Assembly: GCF_025024155.1 (NCBI RefSeq)
Contig: NW_026251745.1
Location: 248,001 to 312,000 of the forward strand
Origin: Gamsiella multidivaricata
Lineage: Eukaryota; Mortierellomycota; Mortierellomycetes; Mortierellales; Mortierellaceae
Reading direction: 5' to 3'
Length of the DNA: 64,000 nt
Numbering within the stretch: the stretch's first letter is position 1; each line of letters starts with the position of its first letter. Shown here piece by piece: positions 1 through 10,552 of this stretch. The notes beneath the pieces are model-generated. The model did no database searches. It worked only from the letters and a program-made list of their open reading frames with translations, and was not told where the DNA came from. The translations under genes were made by a program, and so were the position numbers.

Positions 1-597
1 GGCTATTCTCGATCTTCTGGCCTTGATCGCGTCTATCACGTTGGAACTGGACCATAAATGCCTTCATGTGCTTGTTGTTATCCTTGAACGCATATGCTGG
101 AATGATAATATGCAGCGACAGTTTTTCCTGCTTGATGCGCTCAGCACACGGCATTGCTCACTAGTCACTGCGTAATTGGGCGCGAAATGGTTGCGTGCGA
201 TAAGAAACTCGGCAAACACCTGTTGTTCAAGCGAAGCAATGCCACTCGCACTAGAATCAAGAGCATTGTCGATGTCAAGGGCCAGGTCGATGTCATAGTA
301 TTCAGAGCACGGACGGCCTTCACGAATTTGCTCCGTAAAGCATTTGTCTTCGTCCGGGACGTTAGTGTATGCGCGCAAGGATGCAGACAAGTCTTCATAG
401 CTCGAGTACTCATAAAACGGGTTCTTGCCATTCCTTGATGTGCTGCTCGCGAACGCCACGAAGAACGTGTTCGAGTTTTCATCCGCCCATGCATAAGATC
501 TGTTTTGAGGACCCTCCTGAAGACTCTTGTCGTATGCGAAATAATTGGATCCGAATCTGCTGTGCATTTCAGTGGGTTTGAATGTAATGAAATGCAT
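1..597 (-). pseudogene. Archaeo-eukaryotic primase-polymerase (AEP) gene, 5' part, frameshifted and cut by the window edge
   Basis: Reads leftward from an ATG at 597 and leaves the window at position 1. Residues 90-110 contain GRPCSEYYDIDLALD, which fits AEP motif I, where the two aspartates of the D-I-D bind metal. The frame closes just after an A5 run (T5 at 122-126 on the plus strand). One base over, translation resumes with LSLHIIIP, which fits AEP motif II (s-x-H), and stays open to the window edge. AEP primases synthesise primers or act as damage-tolerant polymerases. The family occurs as eukaryotic PrimPol and in large DNA viruses and big transposons; which applies here is not visible. 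The apparent one-base loss is either real decay or an assembly error. It is head-to-head with the CRN gene, about 200 bp away. I am fairly sure of the fold family and unsure of the subfamily. Confidence 0.62.
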
Positions 598-800
598 TTA
601 ATCAATTTGATGCGTGTCATGTGATTGTCCTGAGCGAATGCTGACTACATCTGAGTCATGTCATCGAGGCAAATTCATCAAAACGCGTTTTGCTCCATTC
701 TCACAACACTCTTGTTCATTGCCTTCCAGACAACCCACACCCATCAACGGCTTCCCGCGCCTCACATCCCATTCCATCCCAGATAACGCCCCTCTCATCC

Positions 801-3048
801 ATGGCGGCAAACGCACTCACCCTCTTCTGTGTCGTCGACGGCGAGTCCACAGCCAACGCGTTCTCGGTCAAGGCAACATCCATATCAACCATTGACGAAC
901 TCAAGAGCTCATCAAGGCCAAAATCCAAGCGCCTTTAACCACATTGACGCCAAGGATTGGTTCTCTGGCGAGCCACAATTCCCGTTGACGAGAATGCCGG
1001 GGACGAGAACATCATCACGCTCGATGATCTGGACGACAAGACGAAGCTAGGCAACCCAAGGACATGCCTTTCCAAGCTGTTCCCTGAGAGCCCTGACGAC
1101 AACACATACATCATTGTGCAGCCACCCCCGCCAGGTATGTCTCCAGCTCTCTGCAGAGTGATGATTGATATCCTGGCGCGTGTTATTTACGTTATGTTAT
1201 TCTTTTTTTTTTCTTCCGATAGCTCCTAAAAGAGACCGTGAAGAGGATGCGGGTGAGTATTATTGATCCTTTCTAACCACCTCTTGTCTTTCATTCAGTC
1301 ATGAACATAGCTGGTGTTGCTAATATTCTTGTGTACTTACCTTTGCCTGTACGCCATTCCCCTGTTAGCGCCCCCTCCCAAAAAGACCCATCTTGGTACG
1401 AACTCGTTGATGGATGCGATTGAGGAAGCTGGTCTTACGCAAAAGGCTGTGGCGGATAATAAGTCCGACCTTTCTCTGCTTGACTATAAAGAAAGAGTCT
1501 CTGTGCTTGGTTTCCTTGGTAGCCCGGTTGACAAGACCAACAGATACGATTCGCTATCTACGATTGCATTTGCCCTCCGAAATCGGTCTTTTCAAGAAAT
1601 AGAGTTACTGTCCACACCTCCCGGTTCCGGCACTCTATTTCCAGTGGTCGATACAGAAGACCTATATGTTCGGCAAGCCTACAAGGACCTTTACCAAGAA
1701 GTTTCCATGAAATTTCAGGACAGTCCTAGGAATAGGGCTCAGAAGCACGTTGTTGTCACTGGAACATCAGGCATTGGAAAATCAGCCTTCCTCGTATACT
1801 TCACCATCCGACTTCTTGCTACAAGCAGTAACGACAACCCGCCTATTGTGGTTTTCCAGGAGAAAGGGGGATCCAAGTGCTATGTATATGGAGGGCTATC
1901 TACTCTACGCTATGGAGACATCGAGGATTTTCGGCCCTTCCTCAATCTACCCGAAACGTGGTATTTAGTCGACAGCTCTCCAAACCCGCTGCTGGAGAGA
2001 GCAAGGACTATTATATCAGCATCGCCAAAGACACTACATTCCGAGATGAACCAATATCAGGAAGTCGACAAACGAGTACCGTGGCGTTACTACATGGCCC
2101 CATGGATGCTGAGGAGTTAGAGCAATGCCGGGACGGTGTTGAGGGCTTCAAAGTGGTTCCCAAGAACCTTATGGAGGAACTCTACGGTATGGTAGGCGGC
2201 GTGCCGAGATATGTCCTTGAAAAACCAATGAATGTACTGAACCTCGGTCCCGGTGATACTGCTGGTGCCAAGAAGAGTGCGTGTGCACGCGTTTTGCAAG
2301 CCATCGATCTCGTCAGAGCTCCGCTGAGGATGATGCAATGCTTTGAGCAAGGGAGAGAGTCGCTAGAATATAGCAGCCGTCTACTTCACCGCTGGCCTAC
2401 GGAGATCACAAGGACTTTCGTTTGGAATGGGCGTCAACATATATCGTAGACGAAATCGGCAAATCACTGCAAGATGTTACTTGGCAAAAAATCTTGGAGA
2501 AACTCACTAGCGTCAACGTCGGAACCGCTAAGGGACCCATGTTCGAGCTATATGTACGACACATCTTTCGAAAGGGAGGCTACGAATTCCAAATCAAGGG
2601 TCTTCAAGATGGGTCGGATACCACTTTCAGAGTCCCGGCCGATCCAAGCGTAGAGTTGTTCGATGAGATTTCCGCAGTGCCTCCAGAGACATTGTGCATA
2701 CCAAAGACTTATAACTACGCTTGCATCGATCTACTATTGTCGCCGGGACACTTGTTTCAAGTTACGGTATCCAAGAGACACGACATAAAAGGGCCGCCGT
2801 TTTCGAAGCTCCTCGAAAATCTCATGAACAAAGGATGGATCCACTCCTCTGGAGACGCTCATCTAGTTTTTATTGTACCAAGCGAGATTTATGACAACTT
2901 CCCAGAGCAGAAGTACTTATCTACGACAGGGACAGTCTATAAGAGAGTCCCAAAGCTGATACGGCCGGTGAAGCAATTCGTGTTGAAGATTGATTTGAAA
3001 TCAGCATCGACCGGCAAATCACCAGGGATCTGTGGCCCAGCTTATTGA
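801..3048 (+). pseudogene. Crinkler (CRN)-type effector with P-loop NTPase and nuclease-like C-terminus, multiply frameshifted
   Basis: The ATG at 801 opens LTLFCVVDGES, the ubiquitin-like header typical of Mortierella/Rhizophagus CRN proteins, ending in the usual VQPPPP at about 1130. Two introns follow (1135-1221 and about 1254-1368) around a short lysine/arginine exon. From 1369 a long exon carries a Walker A motif, TGTSGIGKS (about 1759-1785), and then a C-terminal domain. That domain's FQVTVSKRHDIK-like stretch (about 2755-2790) resembles the restriction-endonuclease-type core of NTPase-REase CRNs. The frame breaks near 905, 932, 957, 2106 and 2401. At each break, adding one base restores family-like sequence. 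In known CRNs the header directs entry into host cells or nuclei and the C-terminus acts there. As read, this copy cannot make a full protein. Confidence 0.75.
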
Positions 3049-3390
3049 GTGGAGACGCAGCGTCTTCTCCCCATCACTGCAATAGGACATGCATGTCAAC
3101 ATTAAAATTTTGGAAAAAATTACTGCGAACCGTGACATCTGCAAGAAGCCGTCTTTCAGACCAAGACAGTAGTATGTAGCTCCACGATAGTCTAGTGTAC
3201 ACTGTGATCCCACATTGCTTTTTTCTTCGTCTGTTGAGGAAGATGCATTCTGAGATCCCAGGACGCGAGCTCCGGCACAAAAAGCAGAAATTCACCATGC
3301 CTGAACAGTCAGCGGGCAAGATGCAGCGAGCCTAACTCGAACAGGGCTTCCCCGAGATCGTACCGTTAACGGAGGATACTGAAGTATGGG

Positions 3391-3992
3391 CCTCGCGACA
3401 AGCTGGTCCTCTGTCTAGATGGCCCTCCTTCACAGGAGAAATTATTCACTCAAGTGCGCCGAGACGCTGTGCGACAGAAAAACCTCACGCGAGCTAGTAC
3501 ACAGTTTCTTTAACTTGAAAACCGCGTGAACAGTAACCTACGAGTCCGGAAGCACCATTCCCTTGGCGTCCGCAAGCATCTGGAACCAGCTTTCTATTGG
3601 TCTTTGGCTGATCGGCAAGCTTTTGCACAGTACAAGCGCGAGAAAGAGTGGACCGTCCACACGAGGCTGATCCCGGAATTGCACGAGACTATAGGTCAGG
3701 CGACATTGTCTTATCAAGTGATAGTGATATGCTGGTTTATCAGAACATCGAGACTATCTGGCAACTCATTTCCAGGGGGAAACTCCTTGTGTACCACCTT
3801 CCAAGCGTACTCACGACTATAGGTCTCAGTCGAGTTCAGCTCACGACATTTGGGGTGGTTTCTAAAATCCAATTCTGGCGCCTTACTTTAGGCGTAGCGA
3901 AAATGGTAGAGTATTACTTGGCCCATCCTCAAGTCTTTCGAAAGAACGCCGCCCAAGAATCGTTCGGCGCCTCACAGAGAGTGTTTGTGTAA
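3391..3992 (+). pseudogene. XPG/FEN1-like 5'-nuclease (PIN-like) fragment
   Basis: Reading from about 3391 gives LVLCLDGPPSQEK followed by a basic helical stretch, an in-frame TAA at 3511-3513, then continuation in the same frame to WTVH at about 3660. A shift of frame near 3665 leads into EADPGIARD and DIVLSSDSDMLVY. These match the XPG-I region, where EAD and DSD supply the metal-binding acids. It continues through LTTFGVVS and ends at about 3990. Such nucleases cut flap or bubble DNA. Here the copy lacks a recognisable start, has one stop and one frameshift, and ends where the zinc-ribbon fragment begins, so it is a relic. Versions of this protein occur as repeated genes in Mortierella-type genomes (from memory, not checked). 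Confidence 0.6.
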
Positions 3993-4045
3993 CTACTGAT
4001 ATTATTGATACTTTTTTAATTTATTTTTTATTAACGCTCACATAG

Positions 4046-4281
4046 GCCAGGTCACTTGGATACATCGCGGTTGGAGTAAACGAATATTACACGTCCAAGA
4101 AGTGTCCAACCTGCGAGCAGTTGTCGGGCAGGTCGAGATCCGCAGGCTACACTGCTTAAATTGCGGCACTTCCATGCACCGCGATATTATAGCAGGACAC
4201 AACATCTGCAATGCGATACATGGCCATTTACTCCATCATCAACGATCGCTCTATATTCAACCAGTAGATACGGATGGATGA
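4046..4281 (+). pseudogene. TnpB/Fanzor-type zinc-ribbon C-terminal fragment
   Basis: After a T-rich stretch ending in a good acceptor (acatag, 4040-4045), the frame reads VGVNEYYTSKKCPTC. A one-base shift near 4116 gives LHCLNCGTSMHRDIIAGHNI, running to a TGA at 4279-4281. The spacing C-x2-C ... C-x2-C followed by H-R-D-x2-A-x2-N is the OrfB/TnpB zinc ribbon with the last RuvC aspartate. In eukaryotes this tail is found in Fanzor proteins and in some nuclease-transposon fusions. Only the tail is present. It lies on the same strand right after the XPG-like fragment, so the two may be the ends of one gene that lost its middle. Confidence 0.55.
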
Positions 4282-5728
4282 GATATTTTTGGGATTGAGA
4301 TTAAGTGAGAAAGAGATGTAGCTCCACACACCACACCAATTAGGTATTTATTTGTATTAAATATAATAGTGAGCTGGAGGTACACTTGTTAAACTAAATA
4401 TACAGTGAACTCTGGTGAAATATGCGACAATGGGCACTACCCTTGAATGCAAGATGCAAGGCCGCACACAGAAGCCGGGGGCAGTAGCAGAAGCAGCAGT
4501 AGCGCAGCGGGGCAAGGGCAAGGGCAAGGACAAGGACAAGCTGGGGGATCAGTGAGCATCGGTGACTCCTTCGGTGACGTCATTTAGGTGAGAAGCGAGC
4601 CACTCTCCTAAGAAAAAATTTTCATTCAAAAATGGACTCCTTCCTCTCCCTTCCCTCCTTCTCTCTTCCCCAATCCCCTCTCACCCTTCCTTTGTCCCTT
4701 TCCCTCACTCCTCTCTATCCTTTCATCCATCGTTCTGCAGCTCTGCATCCAATCTGTGATCTGTAAGTCTCAATTGTTTGTTTATTTTCACAATTAAGAA
4801 TCTTTCAATGGGCTTTGGGAGGCCCCACCCGCGCACGATGAAACACAAGCTGGCACCAGTCTAAGGCGTTAACCGGTGATGACAAGCTCAACAGAACTGT
4901 CATACGCAGATAGTTCCTGACGCGATCCATTTATTCTTCCGGGGCCAATTGATCCTCAATTGCTCTATTTTTCCTTACTACTTTGATCTAATCCAATCTG
5001 ATCGATTCACATAAGGGAATTGCTTTTGAACACTGTAATAACCAAACGATTTGCTTCTCGCTTATTGTGATCTACTCAGATAGGTAACCAAAGTAAACGA
5101 GAGTGGAAATAGGACGATTGCTATAATTGCTTTATGAATATCAAAAATATAAAAATAAAAGATGGAATTCAGTCAATGCGATTTGTTTGAGGTGCAAAAA
5201 AGCCATGTTGAGCCTTTTCAGGATCCAGACTGGGACCATAGTATGGCAGAAGAGTTGTGTAGGCGCCATTGACTTGGGCTAGTGGACCTGTGTCAACTGT
5301 ATCATAAACTCATTTTAGGTCGTGTGTAAACAGTGGCACGGAAGCCAGACGCGATAGAGCCGGCCTGTTCCTGGTGTTTCTGGGATGGATGAATATGGTC
5401 CGCAGAACTCTTTGTCACCATAGCACAAAAAAATGTGCGTGCTAAAATTAGGCTCGTCTATCTTGATTGTCTGCGGCTCAGCTGTGTAAGCTAGACCACC
5501 ACGAGGAACAGCATTCGCTTGATGGCTGTCTTGTCCATGAACCCCTCTCTCCCCATTAACATCGTTGCAATCGCTTTTTCCTTCCTTTCAAAGCTTTGTT
5601 TTTGACGTCCATTCTCTCCAGCCTAGTGCAAACCAACGGATGTAGACACGGACAATTGCACACTCCACACATATTCACACTTATAACACCTCCGACTTCC
5701 TCTCTCGCCTCCCGCCTTTCTTTAACTC
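4282..5728. other. Intergenic stretch upstream of the MGRN1-like gene
   Basis: No convincing coding region. It holds a short GGCAAG/GGACAA hexamer repeat (about 4507-4540), a CRE-like palindrome (4575-4582), and a strong pyrimidine tract (about 4630-4740) followed by a donor-like CTGTAAGT at 4760. The next good acceptor is TTCTCTCCAG just before 5623. This could be a promoter and a non-coding first exon with a roughly 860-bp 5'-UTR intron for the gene at 5729, but that is only a possibility. The remainder is AT-rich without repeats I can recognise. Confidence 0.4.
4575..4582. promoter_or_regulatory. CRE/ATF-type palindrome TGACGTCA
   Basis: A perfect 8-bp TGACGTCA, the consensus site of bZIP factors of the CREB/ATF/Atf1 group. 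It sits about 50 bp before a long pyrimidine tract that looks like a fungal core promoter. A related half-site, TGACGTCC, lies near 5604. An 8-mer can occur by chance, so function is a guess. Confidence 0.3.
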
Positions 5729-8661
5729 ATGGGAGCAGTCAGTTCGTCGCTCAACCAGAGCGCAGACTGGATTCGGACTCAAAGCTCAGTTCTCGCAGGG
5801 CACGGACGGGAAGGCGCACGAGGGCGACGACAGAGCAGCCGGCGGCGGAGAAGACAACGGCAGCGTGCACAGGGAGGAACCATAGCAAACAATCGTGTAG
5901 GAGACCTCGAAGCGCGTGGTGAAGACTATTACTCTACTGACGAGGACGGTGATGAATATGACTCGCTAGATGACGAGGATGAGGACGACGATGATACGCT
6001 TGATCGCGGCGAGGATGAAGACGAAGATGATGGTCTTTTGGATGGAGGGGTTGAAGACTCGGCGCCTGGCAAGAGCGTCTATGACAACCACCCTTTGTAT
6101 TTCGGACCAGCCTTTCATCCTGTGACGGAGCAGAGTCCTGCTCAATTGCAGCTTCAGAGACAGATTGAACAGCAGCTTGAACAGCAACAACGACAGGAGC
6201 ATTGGCAGCAGCAATATCGTCAGCAACAGCAACAGCAACGGCAACAGCAACAGCAGCAACAGCAACAGCAGCAATCCTCCTCGTTATCAGCCGCTGATGG
6301 TCAACAGCTGTCGCTGAATGATTTAATCCTCCCTTCCGCAATATCTGGATTGGGAGGGATCAGTGCGGGCGGAGGCGTGCCGAGCAATAGAGTCGTAGGG
6401 CCAGGATCGCCCACTGCACCGTTGACGGATAGTATGCAGGACCAACTGTATAGGAATAGTAATCTCTACAATCTCATTTCGGGGCTGAATGTCAATGCGC
6501 TTCTAACAGAGGTCCAACGTGCAGGAACACTGGACTTGTCGGTGCTAGAGCAGGAGCTGGACGATGTTGAGGGGGGCTGGATGGATATTGATGATGAGGA
6601 TGAGCAGGACGGTGGAAATAGGGATGATGATGACACTGATATCGACTATGGTCACGAAGGCATCGTTCGTGAAATGGTAAACTATTTGGCACCACATGAA
6701 AGGATGCCGCATTCAATGTTAACAACTGCAGGGAGTCTTGTTTTGACATTATGCTATATTGTGATTATCTAGCAACCGACGAAGCGCTCACCGACAGCAC
6801 TGGCATGCAACGTCAACTTAAAAAAGAGCACATTACGTCTCGTCAAGAATTTTTCCGTCTCGAACGACCCGTCCATCCCAGCACCTTCACACCTACGACC
6901 AAATTATCAACTCGATTTTACTTTCGACAGCCTGACCCCTTGTGATGTTAAACTGTTTTGGATCGTCAAGGAGGTTGAGGAAGACGGCGAGCTGGGCTTC
7001 CGCTTGAGACGGCTGCATCATTTACCGCAACCGACGGCATACCATTTCCCAGCGGGCATGAACCAACGGTTTATCTCGCCTATTCTGCCACTCTATACAA
7101 TGTCACTTCCGGAGTTGACGATGCAAGGACTACCTTCAACCTCGATGCGGATGTACCAGAAGAGGCAGCAGAGGCAGAGCCAGTGGCAGCAATCCAATCT
7201 GGAGAAGGATGGTGTCGAGGAACAAGACTGGGATGCGGAAAACGATAACGATACTATAACTGATGGGGAACGCGGGAGGAAGAGTAAGAATGGGAAGAAG
7301 TGCAGCAAGACTGACAAACATAACACAGAGGCATATGGTGGCTCTTACCCCAAGAAGTATGGTAGGAGCCACCCAAGGTTGGATGACGACGACTTCAAGC
7401 CCATCATGGAAGACCAGTATTTCCCTCTGGTCATCTTGATTGAGGCCACACAAGAATACAAAGCGACAGGTGTGTGTTTTCTTTGATGGGTATATACCAT
7501 GCCAACTAAAACTGTATGGCTGCTAATTTGTATTACTTCCTCCATATAGCACCATCACGAAGTCTGCCTACGCCTGCTGCGGATTCGCCAGGTCTCTATC
7601 TAGTCGACAACCAGGCTATATCAACGTTCGCCTGCTTTAACATCAGTTCTGAAGGAGGATTTGAAATCAAGGTTATGAAGCAAAAAGTCTGGATCAATTC
7701 GACCAATTACCTCATTCAAGAAATATACGGCTTCACGGACTCTGTTGTGCCTACACCACCCAAGGCCCCCGAAACCGCTGCTGCAAAGAACACAGCTTCT
7801 CCGGATGCCCCACGACCACAGCAACAGAAAGATAAATCAGGAAAGAAACCATTGTCCCGTTCGATGTCACGGTTGAGTCGCGCAGAGTCGATCGCGAGTA
7901 GGGCCGATGAGCTGACCAGAGATCCGCTACAGAGGACAAAAAGCAAGCGTTTGTCGCAAGCGACGTCGTCGGCGGCAGATATGGATGCGGAGGAAAATAT
8001 GGACAAGGGGGAGGATATGGCAGTAAGCCGAAGGACGTCTGGGGCAAATGTGATTGTGGATCTGGATATTGCGGAACCAGAGCCGGCTGTTAAGCGGCGT
8101 TCTTCTGTCGTGTCAGGCTTGTCACGAAGGAAAGGATCTGAGGATTCAACGATCTCGCGGACAATATCGACCGTCAATGGCACGGAGCCTAAAGCAGAGG
8201 ATGACGAAGAGGTCGATAATGGCAGTCAGGAGAATCCCTTGAGGAAGGAGGATGAGCAGACACAAGGGGAAGAGCCGAACTTGGTACTTTTAGATGCTCC
8301 GGAATGCGTCATTTGCCTGTCAGATGTCAAGGATACGATTGTTCTGCCGTGTCGACACTTTTGTATATGCAGTGAATGTGGAGATGTGTTGCGCAGAAGA
8401 TCGCCTCAGCGGTGTCCTATTTGCAGACAAGGTAAGCGGGCAGTGTCTGGAGTAGCGAGTGCTCGATTATTGCTAAAAAGTGATGAGAAGAGACCCTGAC
8501 CGGAATGCTTTTTGTTGTTATTAGTATTCCAAGCGCTACTTCATATTGCATCTACACCGACGCGAAAACCAGAATTTGCTGTGGCTGGCTCGCCTGTATC
8601 AACTGCACCGGCAGATTCGCATGTCATTGGGACCAACACGCAGTATCCCGTTCAGGCTTAA
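5729..8661 (+). CDS. MGRN1/RNF157-like RING E3 ubiquitin ligase
   Basis: Four exons: 5729-6676, 6773-7469, 7550-8431 and 8525-8661, giving 887 residues. The start MGAVSSS fits an N-myristoylation signal, as in MGRN1. Residues about 75-115 are very acidic and 140-185 are glutamine-rich. The MGRN1-type domain begins in exon 2 (STLRLVKNF, then [17 protein letters not shown]) and continues through FPLVILIEA and YLIQEIYG. The C3HC4 RING is at about 800-845 ([18 protein letters not shown] ... CPIC) and is followed by FQALLHIA in exon 4, as in the animal protein. Animal MGRN1/RNF157 and plant LUL proteins ubiquitinate membrane-traffic and signalling clients at membranes. The fungal copy is longer because of the acidic, polyQ and Ser/Thr-rich inserts. 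An AATAAAA signal lies near 8718. Confidence 0.85.
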
Positions 8662-10012
8662 AGCCACTCGAATCGATTACTACCTTCATCATCTGCGTGT
8701 CCCTTGCTATATAGTTTCGAATAAAAAATATTACTTCTACCCATTTTAATGAATCTTGGAATCTTTAAATTGGAAGGACTGAGCAGGATAGCTTTGTTTT
8801 TCATTTATTCGACAAAGATATGCAACAGCGGAGTGAATACTGAGCGAGGAGTACAAAGGCGCTATGTTACAAAGAAGAAGTTGATGGATACCAAATCCGT
8901 TCATTCAGGATAAGCGAATAGCATAGGTTATGCACAAGATCTCGTACGATGACACGCGACTGCTAGGTTGAAGACGGATACACGTAGGAGATGTCCTATG
9001 GTCGCGTAGTACAGCGCCAAAATAAAATAAAATCGAAGGGATGCTTACCCTCCTCAGTTTTCCCCGCACAAATAAACTCTTCTCCGGAAACAGTTGTCTC
9101 TTGATGCAAGAAAAACATCGTGTATGTTTAAAAGAAATACCCTTCATCATGGCGCATAGTCAGCCCAATGACGCCTTCGCTTGCGCAGCATCCCGCTCAT
9201 TTGGCAAAAAGTAAGTAGCTCTATGCTCTGGCCCTATTGTCGTTTATGACTCTCTCCACCCTCGACTTTCATCTCTTCATCCCTGTCTCAAGAAAGCGTC
9301 CTGCTCACTTGACATCTTTTCTCACCGCAGCAACTTTTCGTTCTTCCGTCTTTTACCTCTATAAGAGTTTTCTGGGGTTTAAAAACCAACTTCGGTTCCA
9401 TCCGTCCGGCCAGTGAGGAGACTCACTGTGTCTCGCCTAGATATTGAAGACTACCGACGGATACTACTGTATCTTAAATATCTCCAGGTGGCCAAGATGC
9501 CAGTGTAGTATATGACAAGCACGCAACGCAAACGCAATGCTGGGTCGGGTCTGTCTTTAACAATGTTAAGCTCCTTCCCCGGACTTGCTTAAAAGCCCCG
9601 GACGTGACATGTGCAGCCAGCTGCAATGATACTTATCCTTTGTGTGCTCCATGCCGCACCTTGAATCGCATCGAAGCTCTTCGCCGCAGCATGCGGAGAC
9701 TTTCAACAGCGCAGCGCGGAAGTGCTCTAACTTATTTTAGCTCAAATTGAACGCCAGTTTCTTCCTCATGGTCTGCAATGACACCCTGCTCCTTTCACTA
9801 CTCTCCCGTGCGGCGGGCGACGCTTAGAAACCCTTTTTTCGTCTTGTGCGTATAAATAATGGCTCCCTCGCTTCGCTCTACTGTCTATTCATCCTCATAA
9901 CGCGTAAGATAGTTCAAGTTCAAACAGAACAAAAGACCAGCAGCTACAACCACCGCTACCAGTGCCATTACCATTACCATTACTACCTTTCCATTACCAA
10001 GAAACAATAAAA
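8662..10012. other. Intergenic stretch, no gene seen
   Basis: Both strands lack convincing coding sequence. The polyA region of the MGRN1-like gene is at the left. A short hairpin, CAGTGAG-gaga-CTCACTG, lies at 9411-9428. The right 170 bp are promoter and 5'-UTR of the small gene at 10013, including the TATA box at 9851 and a CCATTA repeat near 9962-9995. Confidence 0.5.
9851..9858 (+). promoter_or_regulatory. TATA box TATAAATA
   Basis: TATAAATA stands about 160 bp before the ATG at 10013, in a region with CT-rich sequence downstream. Most other genes here lack such a box, which suggests inducible or strong transcription of the small gene. Confidence 0.5.
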
Positions 10013-10237
10013 ATGGCCATCCTTTCGTTCAAGTTCATCAAGCCCAACAAGACCGCCCCATGCTTGGACCTCGTCCACGCGCCAAGCAAAACTGCTCTTT
10101 TGAGCGACTCCACCACTACTACAAGTGCCCTGCATCACAACATCGACAGGCTCTCCGCGTCCAAGAAAGCAGAAAAGCCCTCTGCTGTCTCAGACTTCAA
10201 GGTCTCTGGCATGGCATATGTCATTAGCCGAGCTTGA
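10013..10237 (+). CDS. Small unrecognised 74-residue protein
   Basis: A single exon begins MAILSFKFIKPNKTAP. It has no signal peptide, no membrane segment and one cysteine. The composition is Ser/Thr/Lys/Ala-rich, so it is probably intrinsically disordered. Support for it being real comes from the TATA box at 9851, the A-rich context before the ATG (acaataaaaATGG), mostly C-ending codons in the first third as in highly expressed genes here, and AAATAAAT at about 10457 as a candidate polyA signal. It lies tail-to-tail with HRD1, 315 bp away. I do not recognise the family and assign no function. Confidence 0.55.
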   Translation: MAILSFKFIKPNKTAPCLDLVHAPSKTALLSDSTTTTSALHHNIDRLSASKKAEKPSAVSDFKVSGMAYVISRA

Positions 10238-10552
10238 GGACCAGATTAGGTCTAGAGCATAAGCCCACGTCCTCGAACCTCTTTTCTTCTCCTCCCCTAC
10301 GGATGTGGCAGAGACAGGTTAAACCAGCGTCACCAACCGCACCCATGTGGTCGTTTCTCGTCCCATTTAAGGACCAGGCCGTCGTAGGCAGGACATTGCC
10401 ATGCATCCTTAGATACGCATGACGACGCAAACGCGTCCACCTTAAAGTCTTACAATCAAATAAATCGAGAAGCACAAGTATGCATAATTGCAGCCACACG
10501 CACATTCTATTGATGCCTCCATAAGGCCAACTGCAACTCGGTCTTTTCTGTG
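10238..10552. other. Convergent 3' intergenic region
   Basis: A stretch of 315 bp between the stops of the small gene (plus) and HRD1 (minus). It contains an AAATAAAT polyA-like signal on the plus strand near 10457. Nothing else is apparent. Confidence 0.4.

Noticed and set aside
801..1050. Explaining the CRN 5' frame changes by introns
   Set aside because: Three frame changes fall within about 55 bases and the flanking sequence has no usable GT-AG pairs, so introns are impossible there.
4357..4539. Minus-strand open frame in the 4.3-5.7 kb gap
   Set aside because: Built on a short GGCAAG-type repeat; no family features.
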